Shown here: in pieces, positions 23,997 through 32,100 of the stretch
How positions within the stretch are numbered: the stretch's first letter is position 1
How the letters are laid out: each line of letters starts with the position of its first letter
Source of the DNA: DASYQD01 sp036005845
GTDB taxonomy: Bacteria > Acidobacteriota > Thermoanaerobaculia > Multivoradales > JAIOJS01
Assembly (NCBI GenBank): GCA_036005845.1
Contig: DASYQD010000060.1
Location: forward strand, 9,580 to 73,579
Length of the DNA stretch: 64,000 nucleotides
Reading direction: 5' to 3'
The notes under the pieces: model-generated
Seen by the model: the letters and a program-made list of their open reading frames with translations, nothing else
Database searches by the model: none
What the model was told of the DNA's origin: nothing
Made by a program: the position numbers and the translations under genes

Positions 23997-25483
23997 CAGT
24001 GCCCGCCCTCCGCTTCGCCGGGCGCGTCGCTCAGGAGTGCGGCCACCACCTTCTCGAGATGCACGCCGCGCGAGCCCTTGACGAGCACCACGTCGCCGGG
24101 CCGAAGCTGCGCCTTCGCCCACGCCGCCGCTTCGGCCGCGGTGGAGAACCAATGGGATTCGGCGCCGGCCGCGGCGCCTTCGACCAGCGCGCGCGACAGC
24201 TCGCCGACGCCGGCGACCGGCGCGAAGCCGAGCCGCGCCGCCGCCTCGCCCTCCTCGCGGTGGAAGCGCGGCGCCTCGGGGCCGAGCTCCAGCATGTCAC
24301 CGAGCACCGCCCAATGGCGCTTGCCCGGCAGCGCGCGGGCGCTCTCGAGCGCGCGGCGTAGCGCCACCGGGTTGGAGTTGTAGCTGTCGTCGATCAGCGT
24401 CGCGCCGTTGCCCAGCGCGCGCACGGCGCCGCGGCCGCCCACCGGCGCCGCGGACGCCGCGGCCTCGACGATCGCCGCGAGCGGCACTCCGAGCGTGTGC
24501 GCGCAGGCGGCGGCGGCGAGGAAGTTCTCGGCGTTGTAGGCGCCATGCAGCGGCAGCTCCACGGCGGCCGCGCCCTCAGGCGTCACCAACCGGAAGCGCG
24601 TGCCACCCGGCTGAGTCTCATCTGCGCGGCGGCCTGCGGCCGCCACGTTGCGCGCCGTCACGCCTTCGATGCGGTACTCGCTGTCGCCGCCGTACCAGAC
24701 GACACGGCCGTTGCCGCGCGTCGTCCAGCGCGCCGCGATCCAGCGCACCCAGCGGTCGTCGGCATTGGCGACCACGAGGCCGTCGTTGGCAAGCCCTTCG
24801 AGCAGCTCGCTCTTCGCCGCGGCGATCGCTTCGAGCGAGCCCAGCCCTTCCAGATGCACCGGCCGCACGTTGGTGAACAGCGCCACGTCGGGCCGCGCCA
24901 TGCGGCTGATCTCGGCCAGCTCGCCGGAGAGCGACATCCCCATCTCGGCGACCAGCCACTCGGTGTTCTCGGGCGTCGACAGCAGAGTCAGCGGGAAGCC
25001 GAGCAGGTTGTTGAGGTTGCCGGCGCTCTTGCTGACGCGGTACTTGCGGCCGAGGCAGAGCGCCAGCAGCTCCTTCGTCGTCGTCTTGCCCGACGAGCCG
25101 GTGATGCCGACGAGGTGCTGCGGCACCTCGCGGCGCACGGCACGGGTCAGCGCGTGGAGCGCGTCGTAAACCTTCGGCACGCGGATCAGCGCGCCGCTCG
25201 GCATCAGCGGCGTGGCGCCGGTGGCGGGACCACCGCCGGCGGCTGCCTCGGTGCCGTTGTCGACTTTGACCGCGCGCTCGACGACCGCGCCGGCGGCGCC
25301 GCGCTGCAGCGCCGCCACCACGAAGTCGTGGCCGTCGACCCGCTCGCCACGGAGCGCGAAGAAGAGCTCGCCGCCTTCGACCCGGCGCGAGTCGAGGCTC
25401 GCCCGCGTCCAGCGCGCGTCGGGATCGCCGCGCAGGATCTCGCCACCCATGGCGACGGCCGCCTCAGCCACCGTTCGCCGCAT
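23996..25483 (-). CDS. murF: UDP-MurNAc-tripeptide--D-Ala-D-Ala ligase MurF
   Basis: The protein has 495 residues. The Mur ligase layout is complete: a DSRRVEGGELFFALRG N-terminal domain, the ATP-binding GITGSSGKTTTKEL near residue 125, SAGNLNNLLG, EMGMSLSGE, NVRPVHLEGLGS and IDDSYNSNPVALR. It adds D-Ala-D-Ala to the tripeptide precursor. The start overlaps the murE 3' end by 20 bases. It is somewhat longer than E. coli MurF, because of an Ala/Gly/Pro-rich loop near residues 75-95. Confidence 0.96.
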   Translation of the reverse strand: MRRTVAEAAVAMGGEILRGDPDARWTRASLDSRRVEGGELFFALRGERVDGHDFVVAALQRGAAGAVVERAVKVDNGTEAAAGGGPATGATPLMPSGALIRVPKVYDALHALTRAVRREVPQHLVGITGSSGKTTTKELLALCLGRKYRVSKSAGNLNNLLGFPLTLLSTPENTEWLVAEMGMSLSGELAEISRMARPDVALFTNVRPVHLEGLGSLEAIAAAKSELLEGLANDGLVVANADDRWVRWIAARWTTRGNGRVVWYGGDSEYRIEGVTARNVAAAGRRADETQPGGTRFRLVTPEGAAAVELPLHGAYNAENFLAAAACAHTLGVPLAAIVEAAASAAPVGGRGAVRALGNGATLIDDSYNSNPVALRRALESARALPGKRHWAVLGDMLELGPEAPRFHREEGEAAARLGFAPVAGVGELSRALVEGAAAGAESHWFSTAAEAAAWAKAQLRPGDVVLVKGSRGVHLEKVVAALLSDAPGEAEGGH

Positions 25484-26963
25484 GAGCGCGCTCCTGCAGG
25501 GCGTGGACCGCTTCGTCGCGGTCCGAGAACGGATGCTTGGTGCCGGCGATCTCCTGGCCGGTCTCGTTGCCCTTGCCGGCGATGAGGATCGCCCAGTCCG
25601 GCGCGGCGATCGAGATCGTGCGGTGGATGGCGTCGCGGCGGTCGGGCAGCATGCGGTAGTTGCCGTTGCCGCTCGCGCGCACGCCCTCCTCGATCGCCGC
25701 CATGATCGACTGCGGGTCTTCGCTGCGCGGGTTGTCGGAGGTGACGACGACGAGGTCGGCGAGCTCGCCCGCCGCCCGGCCCATCAGCGGCCGCTTGCCG
25801 CGGTCGCGGTCGCCGCCGCAGCCGAAGACGACGGCGAGCTTGCGGTCGGGCGCGATGGCGCGCACGGCCTGCAGCGCGTTGCGCAGGCCGTCGTCAGTGT
25901 GCGCGTAGTCGACGAAGACGGGGAACGGCTGGCCGAGGTCGACCGGCTCCATGCGGCCGGGCACCGGCTTGACGTCGCGTAGGCCGGCGGCGACCGCGTC
26001 GTGCGGCAGTTGCAGCGCCTCGCCGACGGCAATCGCCGCCAGCGCGTTCTCGAGGTTGAACGGGCCGAGCAGCGGCGTGTCGAGGCGCAGCTCGCCGCGC
26101 GGCGTGGCGACGCGGCCGCGGATCCCCTTGGGATCGAGCGTCGCCTCGAGCGCGCGCACGTCGCCGCCTTCGCCGTAGGTGACGAGACGCGGCTTGTCGC
26201 CGCGGCGAGCTCCGCCGCCGAGCTCGCTCACCAGGCGCGCGCCGTACGCGTCGCCGACGTTGACCACCGCGACGCCGTCCGCCTTCAACCGCTCGGTGAA
26301 GAGCCGCCGCTTGGCGCGGTAGTAGTCCTCCATCGTGCCGTGGAAGTCGAGGTGGTCGCGCGTCAGGTTGGTGAGCACGGCGACGTCGAAGCGCGTCTCG
26401 CCGAAGCGCTCGAGCACGAGCGCGTGCGACGAGGCCTCCATGCACGCCGCCTGCGCGCCGCGGTCGCGCATCGCGCGCAGGAGCTTGACGAGGTCGGAGA
26501 CCTCCGGGGTCGTGCGTTGCGCCGGCAGCTCGAAGTCGCCGAACGCGTAGGAGATCGTGCCCAGCCGCCCGGCCGGCTTCCCCGCCGCCTCGAGCACCGC
26601 CTGGCAGATCCAGACGACCGTCGATTTGCCGTTGGTGCCGGTGACGCCGACCATCGTCATCTCGAGATCGGGCCGGCCGTAGAGCCGGTGCGCGAGCGGG
26701 CCGAGCAGCGTCCGCGGCTCCTCGGTGAGCAGCCACGGCACGTCGACCGGCTGCTCCGCCGGCGCCGCGGCGAGCACCGCCACGGCGCCGCGCTGCAGCG
26801 CGTCGGGCACGAAGCGGCGGCCGTCGAAGCGCGCGCCGGGCAGCGCGGCGAAGAGGTCGCCCACCTCGACGGCGCGCGAGTCGTGCTGGATGCCGGAGAC
26901 CTCGACCGGCGCCTCGACGTCGCCGAGCACCGGCAGGTCGGCGAACAGCTCGGGCAAGCGCAT
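25464..26963 (-). CDS. murE: UDP-MurNAc-tripeptide synthetase MurE
   Basis: The protein has 499 residues. It shows QHDSRAVEVGDLFAALPG, the ATP-binding GVTGTNGKSTVVW near residue 106, EASSHALVLERF, TNLTRDHLDFHG and VDYAHTDDGL. The motif DNPRSEDP near residue 410 is the meso-diaminopimelate recognition sequence, as opposed to the lysine-type motif. The cell wall is therefore predicted to contain meso-DAP. The ATG shares one base with the ftsI stop. Confidence 0.97.
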   Translation of the reverse strand: MRLPELFADLPVLGDVEAPVEVSGIQHDSRAVEVGDLFAALPGARFDGRRFVPDALQRGAVAVLAAAPAEQPVDVPWLLTEEPRTLLGPLAHRLYGRPDLEMTMVGVTGTNGKSTVVWICQAVLEAAGKPAGRLGTISYAFGDFELPAQRTTPEVSDLVKLLRAMRDRGAQAACMEASSHALVLERFGETRFDVAVLTNLTRDHLDFHGTMEDYYRAKRRLFTERLKADGVAVVNVGDAYGARLVSELGGGARRGDKPRLVTYGEGGDVRALEATLDPKGIRGRVATPRGELRLDTPLLGPFNLENALAAIAVGEALQLPHDAVAAGLRDVKPVPGRMEPVDLGQPFPVFVDYAHTDDGLRNALQAVRAIAPDRKLAVVFGCGGDRDRGKRPLMGRAAGELADLVVVTSDNPRSEDPQSIMAAIEEGVRASGNGNYRMLPDRRDAIHRTISIAAPDWAILIAGKGNETGQEIAGTKHPFSDRDEAVHALQERAHAANGG

Positions 26964-28984
26964 CAGTGCGCGCCTCCGCCGGCTCCACCGGAAGCGGCGG
27001 CGGCAACCGGCGGCGCCACGGTCGCCGCGCGGCCGACCACGGTCACCGTGGTCTGCGTTGCCGCGACGGGCGTGAACGGCGCCGGCGCCGCGAGCTCATC
27101 CGGACTACTCGCTCCGTCGGTCCACGACGCGCTGGCGGGCCCGTCGAGCGCATCGCCCTCGCCGGCCTCGAGACCGGGCAGCGTCGCTGGCGCCTGCGCC
27201 TGGGGTCCGACGACCCGCGGCGGCGCGCTCGCGAGCTGCACCGTCGGCGCGCCCATCGCCGGCTGCGACGGCGGAATCAGCTCCGGCGCGAGCGGCTCGG
27301 CAGGCTCCGGCGGCGGCGCCAGGCCCGGCTGCGGCGGCACGCCCCAATAGAGCAGCACCTGCCGCGCGATCGACGCGAACGCGGGCGCCGCGACGAGGCC
27401 GCCGTAGTACACCGGCCACGGCTCGTCGAGCGCCACGACACCGACGAGCCGCGGATCGCCGATCGGCGCGTAGCCGACGAAGCTCGACACGAAGTAGCGG
27501 TGCGAGTAGCGGCCGCCGACCACCTTCTGCGCCGTGCCCGTCTTGCCCGCCACCGGGTAGCCGTCGATCGCCGCTTGGCGACCCGTGCCGGCGCGCACCA
27601 CCTCGGAGAGCAGCTCCTCGAGCTGCGTCGCCACCGCGGGGGTCAGCGCCTGCCCCTGCTCGAACGGCTCGTCGAGCCGCTCGACGCCGTGCTCGCCCTC
27701 GACGCTGGCGACGACGTGCGGCCGCAGCAGGCGCCCGCCGTTGGCCACCGCCGCCATGGCGCGCGCGAGCTGCAGCGTCGTCACCGACACCTCCTGCCCG
27801 AACGACACGTACGCCTTCGACAGCGGCGACCAGGAACGCAGCGGACGCACGATGCCCGGGCTCTCGCCGGGGAGGTCGACGGCCGTGCGCTCGCCGAAGC
27901 CGAGGGCGCGCACCTGCTCGTAGAGGCGCTGCTGGCCGAGCAGCAGCGCCAGCTTGATCATGCCGACGTTGCTCGACTTGGCGAGCACCTGCCGCACGGT
28001 CAGCCGGCCATAGCGGTCGTGGTCGCGGATCAGCACGCCCGCGAGCGTGATGCCGCCCTGCTCGCAGTCGAGGACGTCGTCAGGCGTGAGCAGCCCGTGC
28101 GCCAGCACCGCCGCGGCGGTGACCATCTTGAAGGTGGAGCCGGGCTCGTAGGCATCGGTCACGGCGCCCACTTTCCACCGTCCCTGTGGCGCTTCCGCGA
28201 AGCGGTTGGGGTCGAACGATGGCATCGTCGCCATGCCGAGGATGGCGCCCGTCTGCGGGTCGAGCACCAGCGCCGTGCCGCCGCGGGCGTGGTTCTTCTC
28301 GACCGCGGCGGCGAGCTCCTTCTCGACGATGTACTGGACGGTGGCGTCGACGGTGAGGTGCAAGTCGGCGCCCGGCAGCGCCTCGACGGTGGCGAGCCGC
28401 GGCGACAGCAGCGTGCGCCGGTGCGCGTCGCGCAGCACGGTGCGGCGGCCGGCGCGGCCGGCGATCAGGCGGTCGTAGTGCGCCTCCAAGCCGGCGAGGC
28501 CCTTGTGGTCGGTGCCGACGAAGCCGAGCACCTGCGCGCCGAGCTCGCGCATCGGGTAGTAGCGCTTGCTCTCGCGCACGAAGTGGATGCCGGGCAGGTT
28601 CAGCGCGCGCACCGCGTCGGCCACCGGCGGGTCGAGCTTGCGGGCGACGAAGACGAAGTCGCGCTCGGAGCGCAGGCGCTGCTCGAGCTCAGGGGCGTCG
28701 AGGTGGAGCACCGTGGCGAGGCGGTGCGCCGTCGTCTTCGCGTCGACCACCGCCTGCGGGTCGGCGGTCACCGACTCGACGTCGACCGACACCGCCAGCA
28801 CGCGGCCGCGTGCGTCGTAGATCGTGCCGCGCGGCGGCTCGAGGTCGAGCACACGCTGGTGCTGCTGCGCCGCCTTCTTGGCGTAGTGGTCGTGGCGCTC
28901 GACCTGCAGCCAGTAGAGGCGCGCGCCGAGGGCCGCGAACCAGAGCGCCGCGGCGGCGACCGCGAAGGGTCCGCGCGAGGTCAC
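26963..28984 (-). CDS. ftsI: Septal transpeptidase FtsI (PBP3)
   Basis: The protein has 673 residues: one N-terminal membrane anchor (~5-25), a pedestal domain (GTIYDARGRVLAVS...), and the transpeptidase domain with SxxK in PGSTFKMV, SSN in AKSSNVGM and KTGT in VAGKTGTAQ. It crosslinks septal peptidoglycan with FtsW. There is no PASTA domain. Instead the last ~120 residues are a low-complexity Pro/Ala-rich tail (GLAPPPEPAEPLAPEL onwards). The start is GTG 28984, overlapping the ftsL stop as GTGA, with hardly any cytoplasmic N-terminus. Confidence 0.95.
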   Translation of the reverse strand: MTSRGPFAVAAAALWFAALGARLYWLQVERHDHYAKKAAQQHQRVLDLEPPRGTIYDARGRVLAVSVDVESVTADPQAVVDAKTTAHRLATVLHLDAPELEQRLRSERDFVFVARKLDPPVADAVRALNLPGIHFVRESKRYYPMRELGAQVLGFVGTDHKGLAGLEAHYDRLIAGRAGRRTVLRDAHRRTLLSPRLATVEALPGADLHLTVDATVQYIVEKELAAAVEKNHARGGTALVLDPQTGAILGMATMPSFDPNRFAEAPQGRWKVGAVTDAYEPGSTFKMVTAAAVLAHGLLTPDDVLDCEQGGITLAGVLIRDHDRYGRLTVRQVLAKSSNVGMIKLALLLGQQRLYEQVRALGFGERTAVDLPGESPGIVRPLRSWSPLSKAYVSFGQEVSVTTLQLARAMAAVANGGRLLRPHVVASVEGEHGVERLDEPFEQGQALTPAVATQLEELLSEVVRAGTGRQAAIDGYPVAGKTGTAQKVVGGRYSHRYFVSSFVGYAPIGDPRLVGVVALDEPWPVYYGGLVAAPAFASIARQVLLYWGVPPQPGLAPPPEPAEPLAPELIPPSQPAMGAPTVQLASAPPRVVGPQAQAPATLPGLEAGEGDALDGPASASWTDGASSPDELAAPAPFTPVAATQTTVTVVGRAATVAPPVAAAASGGAGGGAH

Positions 28985-29499
28985 GGCGTCGCCGCTCCGT
29001 TCGGCGGCGATGCCGTGCTGGGCGCGGCCGGTGCGGCAGGCGCCGCCGCGCTCGGCGGCACCGGCGGCGGCGGTACGGGCGCCGCGGCGGCGGCCGCCGC
29101 GCCGCCCGCGAAGACGAGCTGCGACAGCTCGGGCGGCTTCATCCCCAGCTCCCGGCTCGCCCGCGCCTCGACGCGCTGCGGGCTCGACAGGTACGCCTCT
29201 TCCAGGCGCAGGTGGCGCTCGCGCCGCTCGAGCTCGTGGAGCTTCGTCTCCAGACCGTCGACGCGATAGCCGCTGCCGAGCAGCTCGAGGTGGACCCAGG
29301 TGTAGCCGAGCAGCGAAAGCCCGACGACGAGCACGGCCACGGCGACGCGGCCGAGCTCGCGCATGCGGCGGCGGTCGCGCTGCCGCACCAGGTAGCGGTT
29401 GCGCGGCGGGCGGGGGAGGAGGTAGGGGGTCTTCAAGCGGCTGCTCGCTAGAGGTCCGGCGCGGGAGGGGTGGTCGGGCATCGGCGCGTGCTCGTTCAC
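28981..29499 (-). CDS. ftsL: Cell division protein FtsL
   Basis: The protein has 172 residues: a basic N-terminus, one transmembrane helix (~52-70, VAVAVLVVGLSLLGYTWV), then a coiled-coil periplasmic segment (GLETKLHELERRERHLRLEEAYLSS) ending in a Pro/Ala tail. Its position between rsmH and ftsI and its topology identify it; FtsL sequences are poorly conserved. The Pro/Ala tail after residue ~130 is unusual and echoes the similar tail of FtsI. It starts 10 bases after rsmH. Confidence 0.85.
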   Translation of the reverse strand: MNEHAPMPDHPSRAGPLASSRLKTPYLLPRPPRNRYLVRQRDRRRMRELGRVAVAVLVVGLSLLGYTWVHLELLGSGYRVDGLETKLHELERRERHLRLEEAYLSSPQRVEARASRELGMKPPELSQLVFAGGAAAAAAAPVPPPPVPPSAAAPAAPAAPSTASPPNGAATP

Positions 29500-29509
29500 T
29501 GGCGCGGCG

Positions 29510-30466
29510 TCACACCAGCTTGCGCGCGGCGCGCAGACGCGCCGAGCGCGCCCGCGGGTTGATGGCGATCTCTGCTTCGCTCGGCCGCATCGCCTTGCGC
29601 GTGAGCAGCTCGACGATGCGATCCTCTTCGCGCTGGCGCCCGGTCGTCGGGTCGCGCAGCGGGTCGGCCCAGGCCTTGAGGCGATGTTTCACCATACGGT
29701 CCTCCAGGCTGTGGTACGAGATGACGACCAGCCGGCCGTCGGGCCGCATCAGCCGCACCGCTTCGCCGAGCAGCCGCTCGAGCTGCTGCAGCTCCTCGTT
29801 GACGGCGATGCGCAGCGCCTGGAAGACGCGCGTGGCGGAATCGATCCGCCCCTCCTTGCGCCGTCCGCCCTTGGCGCGGTAGACGAGCTCGCGCAGCTCG
29901 CGCGTCGTGCGCACCGGCCGCTGCACCCGCGCCGCCGCGATCGTCTGCGCGATGCGGCGCGCCATCCGCTCCTCTCCGAACTCGCTGAAGATCTGTTGCA
30001 ACTGTTCCTCCGGCGCCTCGTTGACGAGGTCGAACGCCGATGTGGATTCCTCTCCTCCCCCCGTGTCGATACCCTTCTCGTTGCCTCCACTCATCCGCAT
30101 GTCCAAAGGCCCTTCCTGCTGCAGGCTGAAGCCGCGCTCGGCCGAGTCGAGCTGCAGCGACGAGACGCCGAGGTCGGCGAGCACTCCTCCCTCGAGTGCT
30201 TCCTCCCCCAGCGCCGCTTCGAGCTCCGAGAAGCGCGCCCGCACCAGCCGCACGCGCTCGCCGAATGGCCGCAGCCGCTCGGCGGCGAGCGCGAGCGCCT
30301 GCGGGTCGCGATCGAGACCCAGGAGGCGCGCTCGCTCGCCGCGGCGCAGCAGCGCCTCGGCGTGGCCGCCCAGCCCGACCGTGCAATCGGCGAAGAGACC
30401 GCCGCGCTCGGGAGCGAGCAGCGTGACGGCCTCCTCCACCATCACCGGCCGGTGGATCGGCGACAT
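29510..30466 (-). CDS. rsmH: 16S rRNA (cytosine-1402-N4)-methyltransferase RsmH
   Basis: The protein has 318 residues. HRPVMVEEAV and the AdoMet site ADCTVGLGGHAEALL near residue 27 are followed by LGLDRDPQAL, ADLGVSSLQLD, GPLDMRM, FQALRIAVNEEL and VISYHSLEDRMVKH, all diagnostic of RsmH (MraW). It methylates C1402 of 16S rRNA. A short Gly/Glu-rich insertion (~125-143) follows the DMRM motif. It lies about 37 bases after mraZ. Confidence 0.96.
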   Translation of the reverse strand: MSPIHRPVMVEEAVTLLAPERGGLFADCTVGLGGHAEALLRRGERARLLGLDRDPQALALAAERLRPFGERVRLVRARFSELEAALGEEALEGGVLADLGVSSLQLDSAERGFSLQQEGPLDMRMSGGNEKGIDTGGGEESTSAFDLVNEAPEEQLQQIFSEFGEERMARRIAQTIAAARVQRPVRTTRELRELVYRAKGGRRKEGRIDSATRVFQALRIAVNEELQQLERLLGEAVRLMRPDGRLVVISYHSLEDRMVKHRLKAWADPLRDPTTGRQREEDRIVELLTRKAMRPSEAEIAINPRARSARLRAARKLV

Positions 30467-30503
30467 GACGATTCAAAGAGCTGTTGGCCGCCGGCCGCGT
30501 TCG

Positions 30504-30944
30504 CTAGAAGCCGCGCTCGCTCAGCGCCTGCAGGTCGTCGTCGGTGAGCGGCTCGGACTCGAGGCGCGCCGTGAAGCGCTCGTGGTTCCACACTTCGAGA
30601 TAGTCGATGCGCCCCGCCACCACCACCTCGCCGCTCATCGCCGCCTTGTCGCGCAGCAGCGCCGGGATCAACACCCTGCCCTGCGGGTCGAGCCGCGTCT
30701 GCGCGCCGAAGTAGTTGACGCGCTCGAGAAAACGGTTGCGCGCCTTGTCGGACTTCGGCATGGCGAGGAGCTTCGTCTCGAGGTCCTCCCACACAGGCAG
30801 CGGGTAGATGCGAGTCGACTCGGCGGAGGGCGAGGTGATGAAAACCTCGGATCCCCACCGCTCCTCCAGCTGGCGCCGGAAGTCGGTAGGGATCTTGAGC
30901 CGTCCTCGATCGTCGACGGTCGCCGATGCGCTGCCTCGAAACAT
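30504..30944 (-). CDS. mraZ: Transcriptional regulator MraZ
   Basis: The protein has 146 residues with two AbrB-like SpoVT repeats: ATVDDRGRLKIPTDFR in the first and TRLDPQGRVLIPALLR in the second. MraZ forms ring oligomers and represses its own dcw operon by binding tandem short repeats in front of mraZ. Matching repeats are visible about 60 bases upstream of this start (31004-31037). It is the first gene of the 14-gene dcw cluster. Confidence 0.96.
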   Translation of the reverse strand: MFRGSASATVDDRGRLKIPTDFRRQLEERWGSEVFITSPSAESTRIYPLPVWEDLETKLLAMPKSDKARNRFLERVNYFGAQTRLDPQGRVLIPALLRDKAAMSGEVVVAGRIDYLEVWNHERFTARLESEPLTDDDLQALSERGF

Positions 30945-31003
30945 GCCGCTCCCGCAGTGGTGGTGTCGACAGGTGCCTGAGGTGGGAGTCTAGAGTGTTC
31001 GGG

Positions 31004-31037
31004 CCACTTTTGTCCACTTTTGGCCCACTCTGGCCAC
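31004..31037 (-). promoter_or_regulatory. MraZ-box operator
   Basis: Read on the minus strand, four GTGG units follow each other at about one helical turn: GTGGCCAGA, GTGGGCCAAAA, GTGGACAAAA and GTGGCCC. The unit starts are 9, 11 and 10 bases apart. The TGGG/GTGG units with 10-base periodicity match the known MraZ operator design. They lie 60-93 bases upstream of the mraZ ATG, where the -35 region of its promoter would be expected. The -10 may be TAGACT just downstream. Confidence 0.75.
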
Positions 31038-31164
31038 ACAGAGCCCGCGCGAGAGACTTCTGTGACCCGTCGAGGCGCAAATCGGGCGTAATTTCGAGCT
31101 TCCGGCGCCTTGGCCCTGCCGGTGGACCGAGAAGTCAGCGATCGTCGGACAGGCGATCAGCCGG

Positions 31165-31182
31165 AACAGCCGATTGGCTGTT
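31165..31182. repeat. Short hairpin at the end of the eCIS operon
   Basis: AACAGCC (31165-31171) and GGCTGTT (31176-31182) form a perfect 7-bp stem with a four-base loop, just downstream of the last gene of the eCIS operon on the minus strand. No T-run follows, so termination here would be weak and read-through into the dcw cluster is possible. Confidence 0.35.
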
Positions 31183-31202
31183 ACCAGATTCGCTCGGCCG
31201 TA

Positions 31203-32082
31203 TCAGCGAAGCTGGAACTTCCAGATCTTGAGCGATGCCTCCCACTTCTTGCCCTTGTCGGCGCGCATGCTGTTCCCTGCTTGGTGCGGTCGGTGATGAA
31301 GCCGTCGAAGCCGGCCTTCTCGTAGCGCCGGAACCCGGAGACCGCGCTCGCGGACGATGAGGATGCAGTTGAGCCGCACGTCGTGCTCGAGCGCGGCGTT
31401 GGAGGTGAAACGTTGCTGGAGCTCGAGCACCGTGTCGCGGGGAAAACCTTCCTCTTTGGCCACCCGCGCCTTGCCCTCGCGCGCGGCGAGCAGCGACTCG
31501 AGCTGTTCGAGCTCCTCGCCGTGGAAGTCGTCGAGCAACCGCCGGCGGCCGACCTTCGCCAGCACCTCGGCGAGCTCGGCGTCGGTCGAGCCGCGCAGCA
31601 GCGTCAGGATCGCCTGCTCGTCGTCGTCGAGGGTCGGTCCGTCGAGCATCTCTTCGATGAGGAGGACTTTGCGACGCACGGGCAGGATGTAGAGGCTGTC
31701 GCCGGGCTGCCAGCGGCGCACGATCTCGCGCGCCATGTTGTCGTCCTGGAAGCCGCCGAGGATGCGGCGCTCGGTGTCGAGGAAGGTCAGGGCCGTCGCC
31801 TCCGTCGCGCTCCGGCGCGGCGGGCCCCGTCTCCCCCAGCGCGGTGCGAGACGCGCGCTCGGCTTCCCGGCCCGCCTCTTGCTCCGTGACGTCGGCGGGA
31901 TGGCTGAGCTCGACCTCCTGCGCCGGCCGTCCTGATCGCAGCAGCGACGCGACGGCGCGATTGCCCACCGTCCGCTGCAGCTCGAGGATCGGCGAGGCCT
32001 TTGCGGAGGGTGCGGCCTGCCGGCGATTTCCGCCCGGCGCCGTCGGCGTGCTTCCCTTGGCTCGCGAGCGGGTGCAGGGCAT
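31203..32082 (-). pseudogene. Frameshifted eCIS-associated cargo-like protein
   Basis: The N-terminus (SPILELQRTVGNRAVASLL) carries the short motif that begins many eCIS-associated DUF4157-type proteins. After a one-base shift near 31800 the frame continues with TFLDTERRILGGF, LLIEEMLDGPTLDDDEQAI and RRRLLDDFHGEELEQLE, a helical module I associate with eCIS cargo. Two further compensating shifts near 31340 and 31275 are needed to read GFRRYEKAGFDGFITDR and then GKKWEASLKIWKFQLR to the stop. Either the gene has decayed or the assembly has several one-base errors. It is the last gene of the operon, 18 bases after its neighbour. No DUF4157 HExxH motif is present. Confidence 0.55.
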
Positions 32083-32100
32083 GGCTACTCCCAGCCGGGC

